Shown: one piece after another, positions 1 through 6,551 of the stretch
Position numbering within the stretch: the stretch's first letter is position 1
How the letters are laid out: every line of letters starts with the position of its first letter
Source of the DNA: an uncultured Bacteroidales bacterium
GTDB taxonomy: Bacteria > Bacteroidota > Bacteroidia > Bacteroidales > UBA932
Reading direction: 5' to 3'
Assembly (NCBI GenBank): GCA_945874815.1
Contig: CAMCIE010000021.1
Coordinates: forward strand, 1-11,168
DNA length: 11,168 nucleotides
Notes under the pieces: model-generated
Databases searched by the model: none
What the model saw: only the letters and a program-made list of their open reading frames with translations
What the model was told of the DNA's origin: nothing
Program-made: the position numbers and the translations under genes

Positions 1-616
1 GAAACCATATTTCGCATCGCTGGTGCGTTTCCTGCATCAGGAAAGGGCTGAAGGACACAGAGTTTACCCTCCAGGCAGCATGATTTTCAAGGCATTCGAG
101 CTGACTCCCGTTCAGGATGTCAAAGTGGTCATTCTCGGTCAGGACCCATACCATGGACCGGGTCAGGCAATGGGACTTTCCTTTTCTGTGCCGGACAATG
201 TGCCGGCTCCTCCATCACTGAAGAATATTTTCAGGGAAATAGAGACTGACCTCGGGGTGAAGATGAGCGGCTATCCCAATCTGGAAAAATGGGCGCGTCA
301 GGGCGTACTTCTGCTGAATGCCGTGCTGACAGTCCGTTCCGGGGAGGCGGCATCGCACAGCCGCATCGGATGGCAGGAGTTTACTGATGCTGTAATCAAG
401 TATATATCAGATAACTGCAATGGTGTGGTTTTCCTTCTATGGGGCAATTTTGCGCGTACAAAACGTGAACTCATAGACACATCACGCCATTATGTGCTTG
501 AGGCGGCACACCCTTCTCCTCTGGCAAGGGGGGCATTCTTCGGTTGCAGGCATTTTTCCAGGACGAACAGTCTGCTTGAGGCTCAGGGCAAGACGCCTAT
601 TGACTGGAGACTATGA
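1..616 (+). CDS. ung: Uracil-DNA glycosylase, family 1 (5' partial)
   Basis: Removes uracil from DNA as the first step of base excision repair; a cytosolic monomer. The reading frame is open from base 2 to the TGA at 614-616. The visible codons begin KPYF, which aligns with QPYF near residue 18 of E. coli Ung, so roughly 16 N-terminal residues lie before the window. A GTG at 23 is in frame but would cut off this conserved start, so I do not use it. Family landmarks are all present: the water-activating loop GQDPYHG at 137-157 (catalytic Asp), the PPSL loop, VLLLN with the uracil-contacting Asn at 317-319, and HPSPLA at 509-526 with the catalytic His. It ends in TPIDW like typical Ung. It lies 28 bp upstream of coaD on the same strand and probably shares its transcript. 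Identification is near certain. Confidence 0.97.
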   Translation, partial: KPYFASLVRFLHQERAEGHRVYPPGSMIFKAFELTPVQDVKVVILGQDPYHGPGQAMGLSFSVPDNVPAPPSLKNIFREIETDLGVKMSGYPNLEKWARQGVLLLNAVLTVRSGEAASHSRIGWQEFTDAVIKYISDNCNGVVFLLWGNFARTKRELIDTSRHYVLEAAHPSPLARGAFFGCRHFSRTNSLLEAQGKTPIDWRL

Positions 617-644
617 GTCATATCAATCTTTGAATAAATTGGAA

Positions 645-1103
645 ATGAACAGAATAGCATTATTTCCCGGATCTTTCGATCCGTTTACGGCCGGACATCT
701 GAATATTCTCAAACGTGCTCTGACCATGTTTGATGAAGTGGTGGTTGCAGTCGGCATCAATCAGGATAAAAGGGGATTCTTCCCCAATGAAAAGCGCATT
801 GACATCATACGTCAGGCAACTGCCGGACTTAAAGGCGTGAGAATCATACAATATGACAACCTCACCATAGACACCTGCCGTGAATTGGGAATACGCCACA
901 TTGTGCGTGGAGTGAGGAATATGATTGATTTTGAGACAGAAAGGTCCATCGCAGATGCAAACAGAAGGCTTGCTCCGGATATCGAAACCATAATAATTCC
1001 TACGGCGCAGGAGTTTGCCCATATTTCTTCCACCGCCGTCCGTGACATTCTCAGGCATGGGGGTGATACCTCGCTTTTTGTTCCGGAGGGGGTTGAATTA
1101 TGA
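645..1103 (+). CDS. coaD: Pantetheine-phosphate adenylyltransferase (PPAT)
   Basis: Transfers AMP from ATP to 4'-phosphopantetheine, giving dephospho-CoA in the penultimate step of CoA synthesis; a cytosolic hexamer in known members. The 152-residue product has the usual family length. It starts with the nucleotidyltransferase core FPGSFDPFTAGH (residues 7-18, with the T-x-G-H motif at 15-18). It also has RGVRNMIDFE at 88-97 and the ISSTAVR motif at 127-133. The ATG at 645 is chosen because the protein then begins directly at the first beta strand. The frame is open further upstream, but that stretch overlaps ung and carries no family sequence. The stop overlaps the start of the next gene as ATGA (1100-1103), which implies translational coupling. 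No strong Shine-Dalgarno sequence is seen, as is normal in Bacteroidota. Confidence 0.96.
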   Translation: MNRIALFPGSFDPFTAGHLNILKRALTMFDEVVVAVGINQDKRGFFPNEKRIDIIRQATAGLKGVRIIQYDNLTIDTCRELGIRHIVRGVRNMIDFETERSIADANRRLAPDIETIIIPTAQEFAHISSTAVRDILRHGGDTSLFVPEGVEL

Positions 1104-2674
1104 GCCCGTTCAAGGAAAGGTTTCTGACACTTGTCCTGTTTATTGTTTGTTCCTTCCTTTCTGCACCGCTGCTTTCCGCCGCTGCATACGGGACCTGGGA
1201 ACAGCAGGATTCGTCCAAATTCGCGGCACTTGATGCCAAACTGGAGGAGTACTGCAAGGCCCTGGAGCATGAGCCTGTTTCCGTCCAGGAAAATGAATGT
1301 GACTTTCTTATAGGGAGCTGCACGGAACCATCTGTCAGACAGTATGTTGCGCTTTCGCTTTACAATCGCTGGAGAAGTTCACGTCTGATGGGGGCGGAGT
1401 CTGTGGCGATTCATATCCTGGATTCTTGGTTTTTCAACGGAAAGATTGACTTCCACGATGAAATCGAAAAAATGGATGCCAGGATATATGCCGATTTCAA
1501 CAGAAATTCCCTGATCGGATGCAAGGCACCCCATCTGGACCTGTATGATATGGATGGCTCAATGGTTAGCCTGTTCGAAGAAGGGGAGTGCCCGCAGCAT
1601 TTGAGAGTGCTTTTCTTTTATGATGCAAGCTGTTCGAAATGCAAGATAGAGACAATCTTGCTTCGGAGTCTGTTTGAAAATGAAGATTATCCCGTTGAGT
1701 TCCATGCAATCTATTGCGGAACTGACAGTCTGGCATGGAAGAACTATGTGGATGAAAAGTTTGAGATGGAGCCTGTGTCTGCTCAGGTGAGACATCTTTG
1801 GGACCCGGCCGGAGACTCTGATTTCCAGAGGCTTTATGGTGTCATCCAGACTCCGCGTCTTTTTCTTGTGGCTCCCGACGGCACCATCCTTGGACGCGGG
1901 CTTGATGCCAGGTCGCTGGCCTTCATGCTTCACGGCATCTTTGATGACAGGGAACTTGAATATGGCAGCGACCAGGCCATGGATATGTTGAACCTTGCTT
2001 TGGGCGGGACAGAATCAGACTTGGCGAGACCTTCTGAAGAACAAGTCCGTTATTTTGCTGATAAGATTGCTGAAACCACTCTCCCCAAAGGTGATACCTT
2101 GTCGTTCCGTCAGATGTCGGGAGACTTGCTTTATTGTCTTGCTTCCAATCCTTCACAGGGAGCAAGGGAAGGTATGAAATACCTGATTGACAATTATATA
2201 ATCTCGCGTGATGAAATTTGGAAATCTTCAGATGATAGTCTGAAGGTGCTCGGTCTGGCAGGCATGATGAATGACCTTTTGTCGAGATCCGTCCCGGGCA
2301 GCGCCATTGCTGACATTGTTGTTCCTGCGCAGCTTCAGACCTGGAAGCGCTCCTGCAGGGTGGAAAGAAACCTCAGGAGTCTTCGCGGAGACAACAATAT
2401 CATCATCTTCTTCACTGAGGGCTGTTCTGTCTGCAAGGCTGAGAAGGCTGCCGCAAACGAAATGATATCACAAGGACTGTCATCCGACAGGACGCTCCGT
2501 AAAGCGGCCCGCAGAACAACAGTCCTGTTGGTCAACATGGATGAGATTTCACAGTCCAGACCGGATTTGTCATCCGAACTTTTTGATTCGTTCGATCTCT
2601 CTTCTTTGCCTTACATTGTCATTACAGACAGAAAAGGGACGATATTGGAACGCTATGTCTCTCTGCTGCAATAG
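1100..2674 (+). CDS. Secreted protein with two thioredoxin-like modules
   Basis: Predicted periplasmic thiol-disulfide protein of 524 residues. Residues 1-28 form a signal peptide: a basic start, a hydrophobic core, and a likely cut near LSAAA. No lipobox is visible. Residues 35-135 resemble the helical N-terminal region that precedes TlpA-like domains in Bacteroidota (DUF5106-like, tentative). The first redoxin module starts near GCKAPHLDLYDMDG (140-153), with a CSKC active site at 178-181 and a likely cis-Pro at 252 (QTPRLF). A mostly helical linker runs from about 285 to 425. The second module has CSVC at 442-445 and a cis-Pro at 504 (SLPYIVI). Such proteins may reduce or rearrange disulfides in envelope proteins; the actual partner is unknown. 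It is coupled to coaD by a 4-bp overlap and ends 36 bp from the convergent ppa gene. Domain assignment is solid, but the function is only general. Confidence 0.85.
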   Translation: MSPFKERFLTLVLFIVCSFLSAPLLSAAAYGTWEQQDSSKFAALDAKLEEYCKALEHEPVSVQENECDFLIGSCTEPSVRQYVALSLYNRWRSSRLMGAESVAIHILDSWFFNGKIDFHDEIEKMDARIYADFNRNSLIGCKAPHLDLYDMDGSMVSLFEEGECPQHLRVLFFYDASCSKCKIETILLRSLFENEDYPVEFHAIYCGTDSLAWKNYVDEKFEMEPVSAQVRHLWDPAGDSDFQRLYGVIQTPRLFLVAPDGTILGRGLDARSLAFMLHGIFDDRELEYGSDQAMDMLNLALGGTESDLARPSEEQVRYFADKIAETTLPKGDTLSFRQMSGDLLYCLASNPSQGAREGMKYLIDNYIISRDEIWKSSDDSLKVLGLAGMMNDLLSRSVPGSAIADIVVPAQLQTWKRSCRVERNLRSLRGDNNIIIFFTEGCSVCKAEKAAANEMISQGLSSDRTLRKAARRTTVLLVNMDEISQSRPDLSSELFDSFDLSSLPYIVITDRKGTILERYVSLLQ

Positions 2675-2710
2675 CTTGCAAAACTCAAGACCTGCTCCGC
2701 AAGCCCTGAA

Positions 2711-3334
2711 CTATTTGCTGGCAATGTAGTCCTGATAGTCTTCCATGGAGCGGCAGATGACGTCTTTTGCGACTTCCGGTCCGTATATGCTTATGAATTG
2801 CATACGGTTGGTGTGCTCTCCCGGAATATCTTTGTATGTGCTGAAATAGTGGATGAGACGACGGATGATGTCCATCGGAACTTGTTCAATGTCAGTAAGA
2901 TGGCCATATACGGCATCATGCTGGAGGACTGCTATGATCTTGTCATCTGCCTGATTGTGGTCCAAAAGCCTCAGTCCGCCGATTGGACGTGCTTTTACGA
3001 TTACGTCACCGTGTGTAACGTCTTTCTCTGTCAGTACGCAAATATCCAAAGGGTCGCCGTCTCCCTCAACATCTGTTCTCACCAGAGCCTTGTTGGTGAG
3101 TTCCGCCATCTTAGGACCGCAGTATGTTTTCGGAAGAAATCCATAAAGCGAAGGAACGATGTTGGAGAATTTCTGCGGACGGTCAAGTGACAGATAGCCT
3201 GACTCTTTGTCAACCTCATATTTCACAGTGTCCGTAGGGACTATTTCGATGAATGCCCTGACTTCATCGGGGACCTTGTTTCCCAGGCTGATTCCATGCC
3301 ATGGGTGTGCTTTGTGAGCGTGGCTTGTATCCAT
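2711..3334 (-). CDS. ppa: Inorganic pyrophosphatase, family I
   Basis: Hydrolyses pyrophosphate to two phosphates and so pulls biosynthetic reactions forward; soluble and Mg-dependent. The product is 207 residues when started at the ATG at 3334. An in-frame upstream start at 3352 would add six residues of no family character. Alignment by eye to the E. coli enzyme recovers the catalytic set: Glu30, Lys38, Arg52, Tyr64, the signature DGDPLD at 92-97 (metal ligands Asp92 and Asp97), Asp125, Asp130, Lys132, Tyr167 and Lys168. It is transcribed alone from its own promoter (3384-3414) and converges on the redoxin gene. The leader is A-rich rather than Shine-Dalgarno-like. Active-site conservation leaves little doubt. 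Confidence 0.96.
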   Translation of the reverse strand: MDTSHAHKAHPWHGISLGNKVPDEVRAFIEIVPTDTVKYEVDKESGYLSLDRPQKFSNIVPSLYGFLPKTYCGPKMAELTNKALVRTDVEGDGDPLDICVLTEKDVTHGDVIVKARPIGGLRLLDHNQADDKIIAVLQHDAVYGHLTDIEQVPMDIIRRLIHYFSTYKDIPGEHTNRMQFISIYGPEVAKDVICRSMEDYQDYIASK

Positions 3335-3383
3335 TATTTCAGTTGTTAACAAATAGTTTTCTTTTTTTTCATTTTGTGACTGA

Positions 3384-3414
3384 CAAAGGTAAGTCCTTTG
3401 AATCGTCTTTCAAA
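3384..3414 (-). promoter_or_regulatory. Bacteroidota-type promoter for ppa
   Basis: Read on the - strand, there is TTTG (3414-3411), a 19-base spacer, then TACCTTTG (3391-3384). This is an exact match to the Bacteroidota primary sigma consensus TTTG-N19-TAnnTTTG. Transcription should start near 3377, giving a leader of about 40 bases to the ppa ATG at 3334. The leader is very A-rich. Confidence 0.85.
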
Positions 3415-3456
3415 GAACTTTCGCATTTTTTATCCTTTCTTAACTGAAATTAAATA

Positions 3457-3488
3457 AAAAGGGGCTGACTTGTCAGCCAGCCCCTTTT
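3457..3488 (-). terminator. Intrinsic terminator after the GH3 gene
   Basis: A perfect 11-bp inverted repeat: AAAAGGGGCTG at 3457-3467 pairs with CAGCCCCTTTT at 3478-3488 around a 10-base loop. On the - strand the hairpin is followed by a run of T. It lies 17 bp beyond the stop of the GH3 gene and upstream of the ppa promoter, so it closes the relA-to-bglX chain. The symmetric A/T flanks mean it could also work in the + direction, but no + strand gene needs it here. A second, nested pairing of GGCTGA (3463-3468) with TCAGCC (3473-3478) is also possible. Confidence 0.88.
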
Positions 3489-3505
3489 ATACAATTCCGG
3501 ATACT

Positions 3506-5815
3506 TCAGTCAAGTAAGAATGATGCGGCATTCTCAGTTGTCGAGTCTGGTCCGATGAAAACGATGAACTCACCAGGCTCGCAAACATATTCCATCTGCT
3601 GGTTCCAGAATGACAGGGCTTCAGATGTGATTTCGAAGCTGACAGTCCGGGTCTCGCCAGGTTTCAGACTTATCTTGTCAAAGCCTTTGAGCTCTCTTAC
3701 TGGCCTTGAGGAAGAAGCCTTTACATCCTTGATATACATCTGGACAACTTCTTTTCCTTCAACGGCTCCGGTATTAGTGACATCCACGGATGCAATGATG
3801 CTGCCATCTGCCTTCATCTTGTCAGCAGAAAGCTTGACCGGAGAATAGCTGTAACTTGTATATGAAAGGCCATATCCGAACGGATAGACTGGGTCGTTGC
3901 TTACATCAAGATAGTTCGAGCGGAATTTTGTGAACCAATGCTCCGGGTCGGATGGTTTGCCCAGAGGCCTTCCGGTATTCTTGTTGGCATAATAAATCGG
4001 AACCTGGCCGACATTTTTAGGGAAGGTCATGGTAAGTTTACCCGAAGGATTCACATCTCCGAATAGAACGTCTGCAATTGAGTAACCTGCCTCACTTCCT
4101 CCGAACCATACATTCAGGATTGCAGGAACATTGCGGCTTTCCCAGTCGATTGCAAGTGCTCTTCCGTCAAAAAGAACCAGAACAACAGGCTTTCCGGTCC
4201 CCAGAAGCGCCTTCAAAAGCCTCTGCTGTACGTCCGGAATGCTGATATCACTTCTTGATGAACATTCACCTGACATCTCTGAAGACTCACCAAGAGCAGC
4301 TACTATGACATCTGCACGGCTTGCCACGCTCAAAGCTTCATTGAGCAACTGTGCTTCAGTACGGTTGTCCCTTCCCAGTTCACGGCCGAACATTGTGCTG
4401 TTCGCCTCGAGATACGGATCGGAAGTCAGGTTGGAACCCTTTGCGTAAAGAATATTGACATTGTCACCGGCAACGGCCTTCATACCCTGAAGAAGGGTAG
4501 GGTACTCTGAGTGGCGGGCTGCAACGCTCCATGTTCCAGGCATATTCGCTGCTGTATTTGCAAGAGGTCCTACCAGTGCGATGGTTCCTTTGCGCTTGAG
4601 TGGAAGCACTCCTTCATTTTTCAAAAGAACATAGGACTCGGATGAGATCCTTCTTGCCGCTTCTCTGTGTTCCTTGCAGTAGATCACCTCGGCAGCTTTC
4701 TCCTCACGGCAGAATTTGTAAGGGTCATCGAAAAGACCAAGTTTATATTTAGCCTCAAGGATTCTTCTGCAAGCCTGGTCAAGCTCCGACATCTTCAGTT
4801 CTCCGGCCTCAATTGCCGCTTTTGTCTGGGTAAGGAATGCCTCACCTACCATGTCCATGTCAACTCCTGCATGCAGGGACTTCACTGCAACTTCATGATA
4901 ATCACCGACTCCATGTTCGATACATTCAACGATAGCAGTGTAGTCGGTGACAACAAATCCGTTCCAGCCCCATTGCTCACGCAGGACATCGGTCATCAGC
5001 CATCTGTTCACAGATGCAGGTACGTCATCAACGACATTGAATGATGTCATGAAACTTCCGGCACCGGCATCGGCAGCAGCTTTGTAACCACAGAAATATT
5101 CATTGTACATTCTCTGGTGGCTCATATCCACGGTATTGTAGTCACGACCGGCCTCAGCAGCGCCATAGAGGGCAAAATGTTTCACGCAGGCCATAATCTG
5201 GTCATCTTTCCGGAACTGTGCTCCCGGACGGCCCTGATAACCGTAAACCATTGCCTCGGCGATACGTGCATTCAGGTACGGATCTTCTCCGTTTCCTTCG
5301 CTCACCCTGCCCCAACGGGGATCCCTTCCAAGGTCAACCATTGGGCTGAATGTCCATGCGATACCATCGGAACCGGCCTCGACTGCAGCGATATGAGCCG
5401 ATTCTTCCACTGCATCCATATCCCAGCTGCAGGAAAGACCAAGGGGAATTGGGAACACTGTCTCATATCCATGGATCACATCCATTCCGAAAATCATAGG
5501 AATACCGAGTCTTGAGGACTCAACTGCAATTTTCTGGTATCTGCGGATTTCTGCAGCTCCCTTGACATTGAAAAGTCCTCCGACTTCACCATTCTGTATT
5601 CTTTCCTCCACATTGAGGCTGACACCCTCTCCTGTGGTGATGGTTCCGGCTACAGGAAGGTTCAACTGACCGATTTTCTCCTCGACCGTCATTTGTTTCA
5701 TAAGAGAAGAAACGAAACGGTCCATTTCTGCATCGCCGCTGGAAGTATTACCCGAGCACGATGGCAGAATTGCGGCTGCTATGCCTGCAACAATTGGCAA
5801 CAGATGTTTTGTCAT
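3506..5815 (-). CDS. bglX: GH3 beta-glucosidase, BglX-type lipoprotein
   Basis: Exo-acting glycoside hydrolase of 769 residues, close to E. coli BglX in length. It releases glucose from the non-reducing end of beta-glucosides with retention. An N-terminal lipoprotein signal is visible: basic start, hydrophobic stretch, lipobox LPSC with Cys20. It should therefore sit lipid-anchored in the envelope. The (beta/alpha)8 domain covers about 30-365, with RDPRWGR at 164-170, substrate-binding KH at 212-213, and the nucleophile Asp291 in FVVTDY. The alpha/beta sandwich domain covers about 390-610 and carries the likely acid/base Glu517 in SGECSSR. A fibronectin III-like domain runs from about 675 to 755. 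The domain order is complete and unbroken. It lies 29 bp after a GH144-type remnant. In B. thetaiotaomicron, as I recall, a GH3 next to a GH144 enzyme acts on beta-1,2-glucooligosaccharides, so that linkage is possible here. Family is certain; linkage specificity is inference. Confidence 0.93.
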   Translation of the reverse strand: MTKHLLPIVAGIAAAILPSCSGNTSSGDAEMDRFVSSLMKQMTVEEKIGQLNLPVAGTITTGEGVSLNVEERIQNGEVGGLFNVKGAAEIRRYQKIAVESSRLGIPMIFGMDVIHGYETVFPIPLGLSCSWDMDAVEESAHIAAVEAGSDGIAWTFSPMVDLGRDPRWGRVSEGNGEDPYLNARIAEAMVYGYQGRPGAQFRKDDQIMACVKHFALYGAAEAGRDYNTVDMSHQRMYNEYFCGYKAAADAGAGSFMTSFNVVDDVPASVNRWLMTDVLREQWGWNGFVVTDYTAIVECIEHGVGDYHEVAVKSLHAGVDMDMVGEAFLTQTKAAIEAGELKMSELDQACRRILEAKYKLGLFDDPYKFCREEKAAEVIYCKEHREAARRISSESYVLLKNEGVLPLKRKGTIALVGPLANTAANMPGTWSVAARHSEYPTLLQGMKAVAGDNVNILYAKGSNLTSDPYLEANSTMFGRELGRDNRTEAQLLNEALSVASRADVIVAALGESSEMSGECSSRSDISIPDVQQRLLKALLGTGKPVVLVLFDGRALAIDWESRNVPAILNVWFGGSEAGYSIADVLFGDVNPSGKLTMTFPKNVGQVPIYYANKNTGRPLGKPSDPEHWFTKFRSNYLDVSNDPVYPFGYGLSYTSYSYSPVKLSADKMKADGSIIASVDVTNTGAVEGKEVVQMYIKDVKASSSRPVRELKGFDKISLKPGETRTVSFEITSEALSFWNQQMEYVCEPGEFIVFIGPDSTTENAASFLLD

Positions 5816-5844
5816 ATTCAGTATTATTGATGTTTATGTTGTTT

Positions 5845-6048
5845 TCAATATGTAAATCCCAGTTTGTCAAGTCCTTTCCTGACATCTTCGTTTTTCATGA
5901 AGCAATCCCAGAGCAGTCCTGTCCTGTAATTCTCCATCATTACTGCAATCGGTCCCTCATCAATCGCGATGTATGAGTCCGCAAACCATTTATCCCTGAG
6001 AGAGAATGAATCCCTGAATCCGTATTCTCCCCAATGTACTTGTTTCAT
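5845..6048 (-). pseudogene. C-terminal remnant of a Glycoamylase/GH144-type hydrolase
   Basis: A 67-codon frame whose translation matches the extreme C-terminus of the Glycoamylase-type fold (PF10091, found in GH144 endo-beta-1,2-glucanases). Key stretches are WGEYGFRDSF, WFADSYIAIDEGPI and MENYRTGLLW, ending at KLGFTY. Full-length relatives have about 400-450 residues, so some 85% of the gene is missing, including the N-terminal part that carries the catalytic acids. The ATG at 6048 overlaps the stop of the C_GCAxxG gene as ATGA. The same frame can be followed only to a stop at 6079-6081, so nothing more of the enzyme lies upstream. The piece sits 29 bp before the GH3 gene, the partner expected in a beta-1,2-glucan cassette. 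It is probably a deletion relic; a retained small protein cannot be excluded. The match is from memory of family sequences. Confidence 0.75.
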
Positions 6049-6551
6049 TGTCCGAGCATGAAACAAGCATTTATTCTTTCACCAATTATTCTTGCCGATA
6101 TTCTGACAAGTTCTTCGCATGGGCGTTTCTTGTAGTATTCAGCTGTCCTGTCTGACGGGACAGGGCTTTCGACCGTGGCTTGTCCTTCCGCGGGCTTTTT
6201 GTCGAGTCCAAGCAGTTCACGGCAGATGATTGAACCGTTGATACGTCTGAATTCACCTGCAACTTCTTGAACTAAAGCATAATTTGCCGTCCTTCCGGCC
6301 TTGTCGGCAGGATTGTCTGCAGGAGAAAGCATGCCGCTCAGCATTACCATTCCGCTGACACTGCCGCAGACTTCTCTCATCCTTCCCATTCCGCCTCCAA
6401 AGCCGGATGACAGGCTGGCCGCAGTCTTTTCATCCAGACCGAAGAGGTCACAATAGGCCAGTACCACTGCCTGACAGCAATTGTACCCGCCTTCCTTGAA
6501 CAGCAGGCCCGCTTTCCGGACCCTTTCTTCCAAATCAAATTCTTCAATCAT
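6045..6551 (-). CDS. C_GCAxxG_C_C family protein
   Basis: A 168-residue cytosolic protein of the C_GCAxxG_C_C family (PF09719). Its biochemical role is not established; the spaced cysteines suggest metal or cofactor binding, or redox work. Visible landmarks are GGYNCCQAV (Cys25 and Cys26), FGGGMGRMREVCGSVSG (51-67, Cys62, the GCAxxG-like element), NGSIICRELLG (Cys110) and KKRPCEELV (Cys145). An extra Cys163 lies in the tail. Length and cysteine order are those of an intact member. There is no signal peptide or membrane segment. Its ATG overlaps the relA stop as ATGA (6548-6551), and its TGA overlaps the ATG of the hydrolase remnant (6045-6048), so it is probably translated by coupling with relA. 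No promoter of its own is seen. Confidence 0.9.
   Translation of the reverse strand: MIEEFDLEERVRKAGLLFKEGGYNCCQAVVLAYCDLFGLDEKTAASLSSGFGGGMGRMREVCGSVSGMVMLSGMLSPADNPADKAGRTANYALVQEVAGEFRRINGSIICRELLGLDKKPAEGQATVESPVPSDRTAEYYKKRPCEELVRISARIIGERINACFMLGQ

Noticed and set aside
23..25. GTG as the start of ung
   Set aside because: Codons before it (KPYF) align with conserved Ung sequence, so the gene simply runs off the window edge.
492..644. Upstream extension of the coaD frame to an ATG at 492
   Set aside because: It overlaps ung in another frame and shows no PPAT sequence. The protein fits the family exactly from the ATG at 645.
2674..2704. GCTTGC/GCAAGC inverted repeat between the redoxin gene and ppa, as a terminator
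   Set aside because: The stem is only 6 bp with a 19-base loop and no T run on either side.
4667..5515. Long + strand open frames opposite the GH3 gene
   Set aside because: The - strand frame codes for a complete GH3 enzyme with catalytic residues; the + strand frames show no recognisable domain.
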